Shown here one piece after another: positions 33,610-43,430 of a DNA stretch of 64,000 nt. Made by a program: the position numbers and the translations under genes. The stretch lies in assembly GCF_043290135.1 (NCBI RefSeq), contig NC_134710.1, positions 460,451,376 to 460,515,375 of the forward strand. Reading direction: 5' to 3'. Source of the DNA: Rhipicephalus microplus. Taxonomy: Eukaryota > Arthropoda > Arachnida > Ixodida > Ixodidae. The notes below the pieces were generated by a model, which was not told the DNA's origin, searched no databases, and saw nothing but the letters and a program-made list of their open reading frames with translations. Position 1 is the first letter of the stretch; each line of letters begins with the position of its first letter.

Positions 33610-34158
33610 CTACGGAATGCCCGGGTATATGATATGAAAACTATGAATTTCTTTTAAAAACGCTAACAATGATTTATGACTAAAAAGCGGTTCCCTACCG
33701 ACGATTATTGCAGGGTGTAAAGGTATATGTTGTCGGTAGGGTAATGGAAAGTGTTGTCTGCTAAGAGTGTCTAATTGTTTACATTGGAATAAAACGTGAA
33801 GAACTGTTAATGCCTCACCACATTTATCACACAATGGTGGATCGCCACCGGATAAAAGATGTGTGTGTGTCGTGTATGTGTGTCCTATCCTGAGTCTTGT
33901 TAGTGTTACCTCTGTTAGACGTGATTTTGATAGTGGTGGCCAATGGCCAAGGTGTGGCTTGATAACGTGTAGCTTGTTTTGTGTGTGTCTGTCCCACTTG
34001 CTCTGCCAGTAGTCCCTGAGCTTTCGTTTGAGCAACGGCTTAAGATCAAGGGCCGGAATCGATATGGGTGTAGTGGCGGTGCCCTCGTGGACGGATGCAG
34101 CAAGCTGATCCGCCATCACGTTGCCTTGAATCTCACAATGCCCTGGCACCCAGCACAC
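33610..34158 (-). pseudogene. I-type LINE copy B: C-terminal part of ORF2
   Basis: CWVPGHCEIQGNVMADQLAA contains the last conserved block of RNase H (the His and Asp region). HLLSGGDPPLCDKCGEALTV with VLHVLFQCKQLD carries the C-X2-C-X(n)-H-X4-C zinc-binding pattern typical of I-clade C-termini. The frame is shifted by one relative to the RNase H frame, with the break in an A-rich run near 34,220-34,235. It ends at a stop at 33,610. Confidence 0.85.
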
Positions 34159-34667
34159 TACAACATGTTGGTTGAGTGTGTAGAGTGTGCATAAAATGGA
34201 GTAAAGTGAGATGAGGACAGGGTTTTTTGTTTTTTAAGACTGTGCAGAGCCGTTACCACACTGAGGGAGTCTGTATAAATTACTGCTTTTTGTATTTGTA
34301 ATTGTTTGATGTGTTTAGCTGCCACAAGTATCGCGTAAGCTTCCGCCGTGAAGATACTTGTGCCTGGATGTAGAGGGCCAGCATCCGAAAAGGAAGGGCC
34401 GACAGCAGCGTAGGACACAGAGAAGTTAGACTTAGAGGCATCTGTAAAGAACTCAGGACGTGCGTATTTATGTTGAAGTTCCAGGAAGTATGTTCGAATA
34501 TGGGCAATAGGCGCATGTTTAGTAACTTTTAGGAAAGACACATCGCAATCTATAGTCTGCCACTGCCACGGTGGCAGGTATGCTACAGGAGCCATTAAAC
34601 TGTGTTCGAGTGACACTCCCGTGTCCTCAGCTAGACCCTTCAGACGAACTGAGAAGGGCTGCCTCAT
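34158..34667 (-). pseudogene. I-type LINE copy B: RNase H domain
   Basis: In frame with the RT (35,963-34,680), from which it is separated only by one TAA at 34,680. The catalytic blocks are FFTDASKSNFSVS (first Asp), IFTAEAYAILVA (Glu) and VIYTDSLSVVTAL (second Asp); the last block is in the following frame-shifted segment. RNase H removes RNA from the cDNA hybrid. Residues look intact; the frame is broken by the upstream stop and the downstream shift. Confidence 0.88.
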
Positions 34668-34679
34668 TAAAGGCCTGTT

Positions 34680-35963
34680 TTAAAACAGAATGGAGCTCGA
34701 CAAATCATTAATAGTAGAGTATGAGGGGTGCCTCTTGTCTGCTTTCACCTTAAGGAAATATACAAAGGACATGTAAGTTCTTTGCAGATGAAGCGACCAC
34801 TCATTTGACTCAACGTAAAGGCTTTCTACGGGGCTGGTGCGAAAAGCACCCGTAGAAAGACGGATGCCTAAATGGTGCACGGGATCCAGCATCTTCAAAG
34901 CGCTATGAGTCGCAGACTGATAAACAATGGCCCCATAATCTAAGCTGGTGCGAATGAGGCTTTTATACAAGTTCATGAGGCATTTGCTGTCACTACCCCA
35001 CGTAGTACGTGACAACACTTTTAAAATATTCATGGCTTTCAAACATTTTGTTTTTAAATACTTTATGTGTGGTACGAAGGTCAACTTCTTGTCCAAGATT
35101 AAGCCTAGGAATTTATGCTCCGCATTCACAGACAGACGTTGGCCGTTCAGTTCAATGTCGGGTTCTGAGTGCATGCCTCTCTTTCGGGAGAACAAGACAC
35201 ACGTGCTTTTTCCTGGGTTCAGTCGGAATCCGTTTTCCTCTGCCCATTTGGAGACCTTGTTTAAACCTAACTGAACCTGCCGCTCACACATTGCTAGATT
35301 GCATGACTTAAAGCCAAGCTGGACGTCATCGACATATGTAGAATAGAACATGTTGCGGGGGATGGACAGGTGCAAGGAATTCATTCTAATAATAAAAAGT
35401 GTACAACTAAGTACACCACCTTGCAGTACTCCCGTTTTTTGCACAAATATTTGCGAGAGAATACTGCCCACACGGACACGGAATTTCCGATCGGACAAGT
35501 AACTCTCGATTATGGAAAGCATTCTACCGCGCACACCCAGGTGACACAAGTCGCTTAATATGCCAAAACGCCATGTTGTGTCGTAGGCCTTCTCTATATC
35601 GAGAAACACTGAGAGGAAGTATTGTTTGTGGACGAAAAAGTCTCGGATCTGTGCCTCGATACGCACCAGATGGTCGGTGGTGGATCTACGCTCTCGAAAC
35701 CCACACTGAAATTGGTCGAGCAGATTGTGTGTTTCAAGGAAATGTAAAAGTCGGCGGTTTATCGTTTTTTCAAAAAGTTTACAAAGGCAGCTGGTTAGTG
35801 CAATGGGCCTATAACTTGAAACTGAGGAAGGGTCCTTGTCCTGTTTCAAAATAGGGATAACAATAGCCTCTTTCCAGGAAGCAGGGATGGTGCCTGAAAG
35901 CCAGATAGCATTGTATAGAGAGAGTAAAGTTTTTCGCGTTTTGAGCGGCAGGTTTTTCAACAT
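34680..35963 (-). CDS. I-type LINE copy B: reverse transcriptase
   Basis: A 427-codon frame with the complete RT core: SSYRPIALTSCLCKLFEKTI (residues 49-68), FLDIEKAYD (120-128, first catalytic Asp), TGVLQGGVLSCTLF (177-190), YVDD (210-213, catalytic pair), and the thumb and C-terminal blocks EHKFLGLILDKKLTFVPHIK and SLDYGAIVYQSATHSALKML. One frameshift near 36,110 separates it from the endonuclease frame, so the Met at 35,963 is not the native start. It copies element RNA at the nicked chromosomal site. Sequence preservation suggests recent activity of the family. Confidence 0.92.
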   Translation of the reverse strand: MLKNLPLKTRKTLLSLYNAIWLSGTIPASWKEAIVIPILKQDKDPSSVSSYRPIALTSCLCKLFEKTINRRLLHFLETHNLLDQFQCGFRERRSTTDHLVRIEAQIRDFFVHKQYFLSVFLDIEKAYDTTWRFGILSDLCHLGVRGRMLSIIESYLSDRKFRVRVGSILSQIFVQKTGVLQGGVLSCTLFIIRMNSLHLSIPRNMFYSTYVDDVQLGFKSCNLAMCERQVQLGLNKVSKWAEENGFRLNPGKSTCVLFSRKRGMHSEPDIELNGQRLSVNAEHKFLGLILDKKLTFVPHIKYLKTKCLKAMNILKVLSRTTWGSDSKCLMNLYKSLIRTSLDYGAIVYQSATHSALKMLDPVHHLGIRLSTGAFRTSPVESLYVESNEWSLHLQRTYMSFVYFLKVKADKRHPSYSTINDLSSSILF

Positions 35964-36094
35964 TATATATGTGACACGGTCGTAGCCTGGAGCGGAACCA
36001 TTGCAAGAGTTTAGTGATGTTTGTAGCTCACATAAGTTGAAAGGTTCGTTGTATGCCTCGTAATTTGTGCACTTGAATTCTAGTTTCTGTTTTT

Positions 36095-37360
36095 CTATCT
36101 TTGCTTTGTGTCTTTGAAAGCTTCAATGTAGTGTGAAGAGCTAGACACCTGCTCGTAGTGTGCACCAAGGAAGTTCGCTTGATCTTCCAGGCTATCACCC
36201 TGAGTGTTTACGAGTGGGAGTGGGTGTACTTGTCTTCCTGCTACCCTACGAACCATGTTCCAGACTTTAGCCTCTTGTGTATATGAATTTATTCCTGATA
36301 AAAACTTGTGCCAGCTTTCTCTTCTGGCCTGCCGACGCGTTCTCCTGCCTCGAGATTTTATTTTCTTAAAGCTCTCAAGGTTTTCCGCTGTCGGCGAGTT
36401 CCACAGCAACCTCCATGCCCTGTTCTGTTCTTTTCGCGCATTCTGACACTCAGTGTTCCACCACGGAACGTGTCGTTTGCCGGGCAGTCCAGATGTTTGT
36501 GGAATGCACTTGGTTGCTGCGTCAGTAAGAAAAGCCGGGAAGTACTGCACAGCTTCATCTATGCCTAATCCGTATATGTCAGTCCAATTTAGGTAAGTAA
36601 GCTTTTGAAATTGTTCCCAGTCGGCTTTGTTTACCAGCCTTTTGGGAATATGTGGAGGACATTCATTTATTATTGGTGTACTCAAAACTAAAGGGAAATG
36701 GTCACTTCCATATGGATTATTTATGACTTTCCACTGAAGTAATGGTACAAGTGAAAGAGATGCGATACTGAGGTCTATGGAAGAGTAAGTTTTGTTGGCA
36801 AGGTTATAGTATGTTGCCTCTTTCCTATTCAACAGACAAGCACCCGATGAAATGACAAATTGTTCAATGAGACGACCTCGTGAATCACAGCGAGAGTCAC
36901 CCCAAAGACCATTATGTGCGTTCAGGTCCCCAAGAACCAGATAAGGTTCAGGTAATTCGTCTATTAAAGACTGGAATTGAAGGTTTTCAAGACGGTAGTG
37001 CGGAGGTATGTACAAAGAGCAGACTGTGACAAGTTTGTTTAGAATAACTGCTCGGACAGCCACCGCCTCGAGGGAAGTTTGAAGGGGTAATTGTGTACAT
37101 GCTATACCTTGACTAACTATAACCGCTACACCACTAGATGTTGGCATGGCATCATCTCTATCCTTTCGGAAGATTACCAACTTACGCAAAAAGTTTGTGT
37201 TTGCTCGTTTTAAGTGTGTCTCTTGTACACACAGCACTCTTGGATTGTGTTCATAGAGGAGTTCTTGTAAGTCATCGAGGTTTCGAAGAAGGCCTCGGAT
37301 GTTCCACTGTAATATTTCTGTCTGCATATTTAAACAAGAGAGATGCTGCTGTGTGTACAA
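36095..37360 (-). CDS. I-type LINE copy B: AP endonuclease and linker (start of ORF2)
   Basis: A 421-codon frame starting 27 nt after the gag stop. APE motifs are LQWNIRGLL (Asn20), VQETHL (Glu47), LVLGDLNAHNGLWG (Asp145, Asn147), SSIDLSIAS (Asp196) and GSDHFPLVL (His221). All catalytic residues are present. The linker to RT contains WWNTECQNARKEQNRAWRLL. The frame ends at 36,095, but the original continues into RT in another frame after a shift in an A-rich word near 36,110. Met at 37,360 or 37,327 could be the start; the second (MQTEILQWN) sits closer to the domain. Confidence 0.92.
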   Translation of the reverse strand: MYTQQHLSCLNMQTEILQWNIRGLLRNLDDLQELLYEHNPRVLCVQETHLKRANTNFLRKLVIFRKDRDDAMPTSSGVAVIVSQGIACTQLPLQTSLEAVAVRAVILNKLVTVCSLYIPPHYRLENLQFQSLIDELPEPYLVLGDLNAHNGLWGDSRCDSRGRLIEQFVISSGACLLNRKEATYYNLANKTYSSIDLSIASLSLVPLLQWKVINNPYGSDHFPLVLSTPIINECPPHIPKRLVNKADWEQFQKLTYLNWTDIYGLGIDEAVQYFPAFLTDAATKCIPQTSGLPGKRHVPWWNTECQNARKEQNRAWRLLWNSPTAENLESFKKIKSRGRRTRRQARRESWHKFLSGINSYTQEAKVWNMVRRVAGRQVHPLPLVNTQGDSLEDQANFLGAHYEQVSSSSHYIEAFKDTKQR

Positions 37361-37387
37361 AGAGTATCCTTTGTTAGAGTGAGCTTG

Positions 37388-38581
37388 TTATTTCAGGTGG
37401 CAGGACGGTTGTCCGGCCCCGTTATTGGTTTTTTTATTTTTCTTGGCGCGCTCCAAGGAGGCGCGCCGCTCTTTCGATACCAAGGGTACCGTTGTATCCA
37501 TTGGCTCCTCAGAGGCACTGGATGCCCGCACATGCGAGCTGGTGGTTCGGATTTCAGGCCTCGTCTGGTGAGGAGAGGCCTTGAGACTAGAGGACCCTGG
37601 AGTCTCCGGCCTCGATTTCCTTGAAGGCGGAGTAGATTGAACTACTGCCGCTTTGGGGGCAGGTGCCACAGCCGATGCCTCGCTCTGCGCTGGCCGAAGG
37701 GGTGGCGAGGGCTGGTGCGGCGTTGCCCCCTGACGCGCCGCATCAGCATATGTTGCGCCGTAAAATGGTGACACTCTTCGTCTTGCTTCTTTGAATGTGA
37801 TGTTTTCTTTGACTTTAAAAGTGATTATTTCTTTTTCTTTCTTCCAGTTAGGACAAGAACGCGAATACGCGGCGTGTTCCCCGTCACAATTCACGCAGTG
37901 AGGCGTAGTAACGCAGTTATCAGATGGGTGGCCGTGGCTACCACATCTTGCACAAGTTTCCTGATCCCGGCAGTTGTGCGAGCCATGACCAAATCGTTGA
38001 CATTTATAACACCGTCTTGAATTGGGAATGTAGGGACGGACAGATAGTGTAATGTAGCCTGTGTCTATAGATGAAGGCAGTGTACTAGATGCGAAGGTGA
38101 GTATTAAATGTTTGGTAGGTATTTCTTTGTTATCTCGTCTGATGACGATTCGTTTCACATCTGTGACATTTTGCTCTTTCCACCCTTCAAGCAGTTCCTG
38201 TTCAGACATTTCAAGAAGGTCTGCTTCTGAAACAACTCCGCGTGTGGTGTTCATTGATCTATGAGGTGAAACAGATACTGGGATATTACCAAATGCTACG
38301 AGACTGCCAAGTTTTTCATAGTGGTGTTTTTCAGGCAGCTCAAGGAGAAGGTCTCCGCTAGCCATCTTTGTAACTTTGTATCCTGGGCCAAAGACCTCAG
38401 TCAGAGATTTAGCAACAAGAAATGGAGATATGGCTCTGGCTTGTTTTGTTGGGTTTTCACTGTGCACAACGTGAAACTTGGGAAAGCAGTGTCTGGGTTG
38501 GCTGAAAATTGATATGTCATCGGTGCGTCCCCTCTTAGGCGGGAGACGATCTAGGAGACGGGGAAATGCAGGTGTTCCCAT
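37388..38581 (-). CDS. I-type LINE copy B: gag (ORF1) with three zinc knuckles
   Basis: Intact 397-codon ORF, start MGTPAFPRLLDRLPPKRG. The N-terminal half is conserved in copies A and C (ISPFLVAKSLTEVFGPGYKV). Zinc knuckles lie at residues 191-204 (CYKCQRFGHGSHNC), 210-223 (CARCGSHGHPSDNC) and 229-243 (a variant with CVNC...H...C). The C-terminal third is rich in Ala, Pro and Ser and ends in a basic tail. The product would coat element RNA. It is the only complete LINE ORF1 in the window. A non-coding leader of about 520 bp precedes it. Confidence 0.92.
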   Translation of the reverse strand: MGTPAFPRLLDRLPPKRGRTDDISIFSQPRHCFPKFHVVHSENPTKQARAISPFLVAKSLTEVFGPGYKVTKMASGDLLLELPEKHHYEKLGSLVAFGNIPVSVSPHRSMNTTRGVVSEADLLEMSEQELLEGWKEQNVTDVKRIVIRRDNKEIPTKHLILTFASSTLPSSIDTGYITLSVRPYIPNSRRCYKCQRFGHGSHNCRDQETCARCGSHGHPSDNCVTTPHCVNCDGEHAAYSRSCPNWKKEKEIITFKVKENITFKEARRRVSPFYGATYADAARQGATPHQPSPPLRPAQSEASAVAPAPKAAVVQSTPPSRKSRPETPGSSSLKASPHQTRPEIRTTSSHVRASSASEEPMDTTVPLVSKERRASLERAKKNKKTNNGAGQPSCHLK

Positions 38582-39054
38582 AGTAGTTTACTTTTTGTTC
38601 GGCAGCAATGGCGACCACCCACCATGGAGTCCAACCAGGGGACGCTGAAGCACTTAATAGCATAAGGCTGCAGATGCCAGCCGTACATTGCCACTATAAC
38701 CAAATATAACTACTCAATGATGAGTAATTACAGAAGGTTAACCCTTGCCGCCAGGAAAAATTGGAATAAATGGAAGAGAGAAGAAGACAGGACATATTTA
38801 AAGACGAGAAAAGACTAAGATGTAGAAAGAGAGAGGAAAAGGCGACTGCCGATTTCCCCTGGGTGGGTCAGCCCAGGGGTGCCGTCTACGTGAAGCCGGG
38901 GCCAAAGGGGTGTGTTGCCTCTGCCGGGGGGCCTTAAAGGTCCAATCACCCAGCGTCGACTCAACCCCCAGGATCCCCTTTTCCCCGGACACGGCACGGC
39001 CACGCACGGCTAGGCGTGGGAGGGAGTCAAAACTCCCCCGTTAGCTCGGGTCCG

Positions 39055-39102
39055 TGGTGTCGCTACACACCAAACGCCTGCTTGCGCAGGCGCCCCTGGG
39101 GG
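39055..39102 (-). other. 5'-terminal hairpins of the I-type LINE
   Basis: On the minus strand the element starts in a C-rich stretch, then CGCCTGC-GCAA-GCAGGCG, a perfect 7-bp stem closed by a GNRA (GCAA) loop, followed by GGTGT-gtagcg-ACACC. In copy C the first stem has a G-U wobble that keeps pairing (CGTCTGC-GCAA-GCAGGCG); in copy A it is decayed. Possible RNA element for translation, packaging or 5' processing. Confidence 0.6.
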
Positions 39103-39116
39103 TCATGATACACGGT
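39103..39116. repeat. 14-bp target-site duplication of copy B (right)
   Basis: Identical to 33,247-33,260. Confidence 0.95.
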
Positions 39117-40330
39117 CCTTGGCGCTCGCATGCTTGGTCATTCTTCCACAACTGTCATCACTTTCGATGGCCCACACGTCCCGTACTACAACCTCTACCA
39201 AAGTGAATACTACCGCTGCAAACTCTATCGAAAGTCTGAGAAGTTTTGTCGCAAATGCGGTGCCATTGGGCACCGACAATACATCTGTCGCAGACCCAGA
39301 GAAAACTTCTGTTACAAGTGCGGACAAGATGCAGTCACCAGAGATCACGAATGTATTCCCAACTGCAAAAGTGTGAACAGCCCCATGAAACCGCCGGCAA
39401 GGAATGCAAGAAGAGCCTACGACCAAACCCATCACCTTACCAAGTTAGACAACAAACACAAGAGAAGGCGAAAGCCCGAGAGAATGGTTGTAGTTCCCGC
39501 AGTGAAGACTTCGCCGAGTTTGACAAACCATCTCCGAGCCCCAGTGGCACATTGCACGACAAGCGCGGCCGAAACAAGTCTAGGTCTATTCTGCGATTGC
39601 AATACAGGTCTCGCACAAGATCCCGCTCACTCTCCGCGCAACGCCTCAGCTATGCTGATGCAACTCGCGTAGATTCGACTTCACATAACAACAAGAAGAC
39701 TCCAGAATGCTCATCTACTGAATCAACTGCATTCAAAAATTTGGAAAAAATGGTTTCGAATTAGTAAAAAGCTCTGCAAAGCCAGCGTGACCAGCTCCAA
39801 AAACAAGGTGCAGTTGTCGATAAGCTCGTAAAACTATGCCAAGAACAAGAAAAGATCATAGAGAAGTAGAATGCAAGCATAGAGAGGCTCATTCGACTAT
39901 TCGAAATGCAGCACCAAGCTAAACAACTAGCCACGAAACTCACCACACCAGATATTGAAGCTGTCGTGGAGGCCAAAGTACTCTCCTTTATAGAAACAAA
40001 AGTCGCCGCCCTCGTCGACTCGCACCTCACGGAGACAGTAGAGCCACAACGGACATCAGCAGTCGAGTCGACGCTCGAAGCACTCGTCCTGGCAAAGTTG
40101 GAGCCCATCTCCGCCCGAATTAGTGACACGTTCACGACACTCAGCCATAGGATGGACACTCACACAGCCCAAATCAACGATCTGAAGTCGCAGCTAACCA
40201 ACTTGATGGTTCATGTCAAGAACAACTGCATTAGTCACGCGGAACTTGAAGACTGCCATGGCAGAAAAAACCACGCTCAAAGAGAGAAAAAGTTTCTCAC
40301 TCCTTCTCTCTCGATTGCGAGCAGGCAAAT
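39117..40330 (+). pseudogene. Plus-strand LINE gag, C-terminal part (CCHC, SR-rich, coiled coil)
   Basis: Continues the gag frame interrupted at 33,260: STTVITFDGPHVPYYNLYQS, then CRKCGAIGHRQYIC and CYKCGQDAVTRDHEC zinc knuckles with a third cysteine group. After a shift near 39,400 comes an Arg/Ser-rich segment (NKSRSILRLQYRSRTRSRSL). After two stops (39,762 and about 39,868) comes a long coiled-coil-like stretch (39,906-40,230) with KQLATKLTTPDIEAVVEAKV and many Leu/Val heptads. The layout of knuckles, basic linker and coiled coil is characteristic of LINE gag proteins in ticks. Confidence 0.8.
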
Positions 40331-40339
40331 GTACCAGAT

Positions 40340-41233
40340 ATTCAAAAATATGGCAGGCTCTAAGAACAGGATTTCTACTCCGCGACCAACTTTTCGCATT
40401 TGGCAGCGGAACTCTCGATCATACAGACCCCGGCTGGCTAATCTACAAGAATTTATAAAAGTAATTCAACCTGAATTCATCGCTCTGCAAGAAAACAATA
40501 TGGAAAAAGTGTGGTTCGCCGGATACAACACCGTTGCTCTGGCCCCAAGAACCGCAATTCTACTTAAGAAAACTGTTGCGGCCCAAGTACACAAGTTAGA
40601 AGACACTACAGTTGAATACTTCATCGTGGAATTTATACCGGAAAGAAAATCGCAACAAAGCCTTTACGTCACTAATGTGTACAGCCCACCGCGAGATCAG
40701 CTCAGGGACTACGATTACTTCGTCCGCGAACTCAGAAAACGCACAAAAGGTCATCTTTAGAGGTTGTAGGGGTCTTCAATGCACCCCACACAGCTTGGGG
40801 CGACGCCATCACCACCAAGAAAGGTGTGAAAGTCCACGACTCCGCTCAACAGCATGGCCTCACATTGTTGAATGATCCGCTCCAGCCCACGAGAGTGGAA
40901 AACAGCGTCTCGAGAGATACCACGCCCGACCTCACCTTAACACGTGATGTCGAGAAGGTGGGATGGACCTGTGTCCCCGAGACGCTTGGCAGCGATCACC
41001 ACATTATTCAACTCAAAATCGAATATGATCAACGACCTACAAAAACAGGCACAGCAAGACTGACAGATTGGAACGCCTTCAGAAACGAGCTCGATGGTGA
41101 TGTAATAGCGGACATAGACGCCTGGCTCACCAAGATTATGGATACCACCAAACAGTGCACTAAAGTTGTGCAGCTTAACGAAGACAATCCCGCAGTAGAT
41201 TCCCACTTGCTGCACCTCTGGGAGGCCAGATGA
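40340..41233 (+). pseudogene. Plus-strand LINE AP endonuclease
   Basis: The frame 39,906-40,760 enters the endonuclease with FRIWQRNSRSYRPRLANLQE, QPEFIALQENN (the catalytic Glu position) and LYVTNVYSPPRDQL. After stops near 40,760 it continues in other frames with VVGVFNAPHTAWGD (GDFNA-type block with Asp changed to Val), DTTPDLTLTRDV and TLGSDHHIIQLKI (SDHH, the terminal His). All expected blocks are in order but spread over three frames, and one active-site Asp is replaced. Confidence 0.8.
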
Positions 41234-41932
41234 GCCTTACTGAAGAGAAAGAAGAAGCAAAAATTCAACAAGAAACTCAGGAAAAGAATTCGCTTATTGA
41301 CAGAAGAGGCGCAACAGTATGCCGAACACTTAGCGAGACACAAATGGCCCGACTTTTGCGATAAGCTCCAGGGTAGGCTCAGCACCAAGAAGATGTGGCA
41401 CCTGCTGCGGACTCTCCTCGCTGACCGCCATCAGCAGCGGCAACGAGTATGTCAGCTAACACACAATTACGACGGCTCGGAGGAAGACCTGCTCCACGAA
41501 CTATGCATCAAGCTGCGTGGTCCTGTCCAATCAGCGGCAATGCCACCACCACACAAAGAATACGAAGGCATGCCCAACTCCGACCTTTACAGGCCCTTCA
41601 CACCAGCAGAGCTTAGAGCAGCGCTTTCTAAGCTTACAAGGAACACGAGCCGAGGCAAAGACAAAATAGTCAACAAGCACCTCCGACAGCTACCCAATCA
41701 GGTTATGACTGCTCTCCTACAGTACTACAATGACTGCTGGGACAAAGGAGAGCTTCCATCTGCGTGGAAGCATTCGGAGGTTATCATGATACCTAAGCTG
41801 AACAAGTCCATAGCTGTTGACAACCTTAGACCCATTTCTCTTACTTCGTGCGTTGGCAAGCTGTTTGAGCATATGATCCATGACCGGCTCACGTCGCACC
41901 CGAGGCCAAGATTCTGGCTCCCGAGGGGCTAG
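41234..41932 (+). pseudogene. Plus-strand LINE RT, N-terminal part (interrupted)
   Basis: After a TGA at 41,231 the frame continues through LLKRKKKQKFNKKLRKRIR into the RT N-terminal region: YRPFTPAELRAALSKLTRNT, ELPSAWKHSEVIMIPKLNKS, NLRPISLTSCVGKLFEHMIH and DRLTSH. Homology ends there, at about 41,900, one block before the palm motif; the next residues are unrelated. The missing part is present at 53,040. Confidence 0.82.
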
Positions 41933-43190
41933 TTCCTTAAACGTCCACCACGCGCCGCATAAAGTTGAACCCTTCACCCCACTCGCTTTTTTCTCCTCCC
42001 ACCACGACACTGACGAGTTCCCTACGGAAATGGTTTTGCTCTTCAACCTGTTCTAGCCCGCCACTTATTGTGGGAACCAAAGAATAGCGCCCCGCTGCCA
42101 GCGCCTTCTCACCCCTGCGCCGTGCTCCCCACCGGGTTGCAGAAATTAGGTGACTTTTCTCATTTTCTAACCACTACCACCACTGTTTAAACGCCGGCCG
42201 GTGTAGAGTACGCGAACATGCTCCGGACCGGCCATGAACGGTTTTTCAGACTGAGGACTTCTGTCTTTCTTTGGCTCGGCTGAGCTCGAGTCCTCACAAT
42301 TTCAATATATAGTCATAGATAATTTATATACGAAGAAGCTACAACCAACCGCATTACATTATTTTGTTTGTTTCTCGTCGTGGGTAATTTATAGTATTCA
42401 TAATATAAGGTTCAATACTGAATTTGCGGCTAAGCCATATTCTTTGCCGACACGAACTTTTTCTAGGGCACAACAAAGTTTTTTAATCTTCTTTTTTTAG
42501 CTAATAGGCTATTAGAAAGCATGCAAAAAGTTAAAGATGTTAGTACATATATTTTCACAGGAGAACCATGTCCACATACTGGACACTGTTATTCTCTTTG
42601 AAAGAGCGCTGCTTAGCATTCTCGTTGAAAGAACGCTGCTTTTGGCCCTGTTAGGTTAATAGCCTTATAAAACACACGCGAGGTTTGTTTTGACCCAAGA
42701 AAAGGTTTCTCATGGTTGGCTGTAGCACATAGCCTTCAGCACCACAAAGTAAACAATACGTAGATGAGAGCGTGTCTAATTTGTCCACAATTCAACTTCA
42801 TCAGACGCCGATCCCTCTCGTGCTTCATGCTGTTGATAGATTCCCAGCATGTCCCAGTTTAATTTTTTTATCACTGGGCTTGAAGAGTGTCACGTCAAGC
42901 CACCTCTTGTTTTCTTTCTTCCTTCTGTATTGAGCACGATGTGCACCAATTGCATCTGAGTGTCGAATGTACTGGACGTAAACGATTCTCGCATTGCCAG
43001 CAAAGTTTTGATTACAAAGGCTACGTTTTTTCTACGATGTATCGAAAAGACATAACAGAACTCGTACAATTTAAACGATTTCAATGGTGCAAAGATATCT
43101 CCTGAAACACTTTTGTATACTTGACCGCATCGTGCGCGCGTATTTTCGCGTATATTACGCAATTACTTCTGGTGACCAATGAATAGGTTG

Positions 43191-43430
43191 ATATATATGT
43201 GGGGTTTAACGTCTCAAAACCACCATATGATTATGCGGGATGCCGTAGTGGAGGGCTCCAGAAATTTCGAACACCTTGGGTTCTCTAACGTGCACCTAAA
43301 TCTGAGCACACGGGCCTACAACATTTCCGCCTCCATCGAAAATGCAGCCGCCGAAGCCGGGATTTGATCCCACGACCTGCGGGTCAGCAGCCGAGCACCT
43401 TAGCCACTAGACCCCTGCGGTAGGGCGGCC
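43191..43430 (-). mobile_element. Ruka-like tRNA-derived SINE
   Basis: On the minus strand: GTCTAGTGGCTAAGGTGCTC (A-box type, about 43,412-43,393) and GTGGGATCAAATCCC (B-box type, about 43,373-43,359), then a body ending 'catatggtggttttgagacg' and 'ttaaaccccacatatatatc'. The organisation and body resemble the Ruka SINE of hard ticks (recognised from memory, not searched). 'ccaatgaat' and 'ccaataaat' flank it as an imperfect duplication. Confidence 0.8.

Larger units (their letters stand above)
33261..39102 (-). mobile_element. I-type LINE copy B, full length (5.84 kb)
   Basis: Complete element between perfect 14-bp duplications. On the minus strand: leader with hairpins (39,102-38,582), gag (38,581-37,388), ORF2 with endonuclease, RT and RNase H (37,360-33,610), 3' UTR and an ATCATCATC-type tail at 33,261-33,275. 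A simple trinucleotide tail, an RNase H domain and a CCHC gag fit the I clade. The two ORFs are only lightly damaged, so this is the youngest copy in the nest. Confidence 0.92.
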
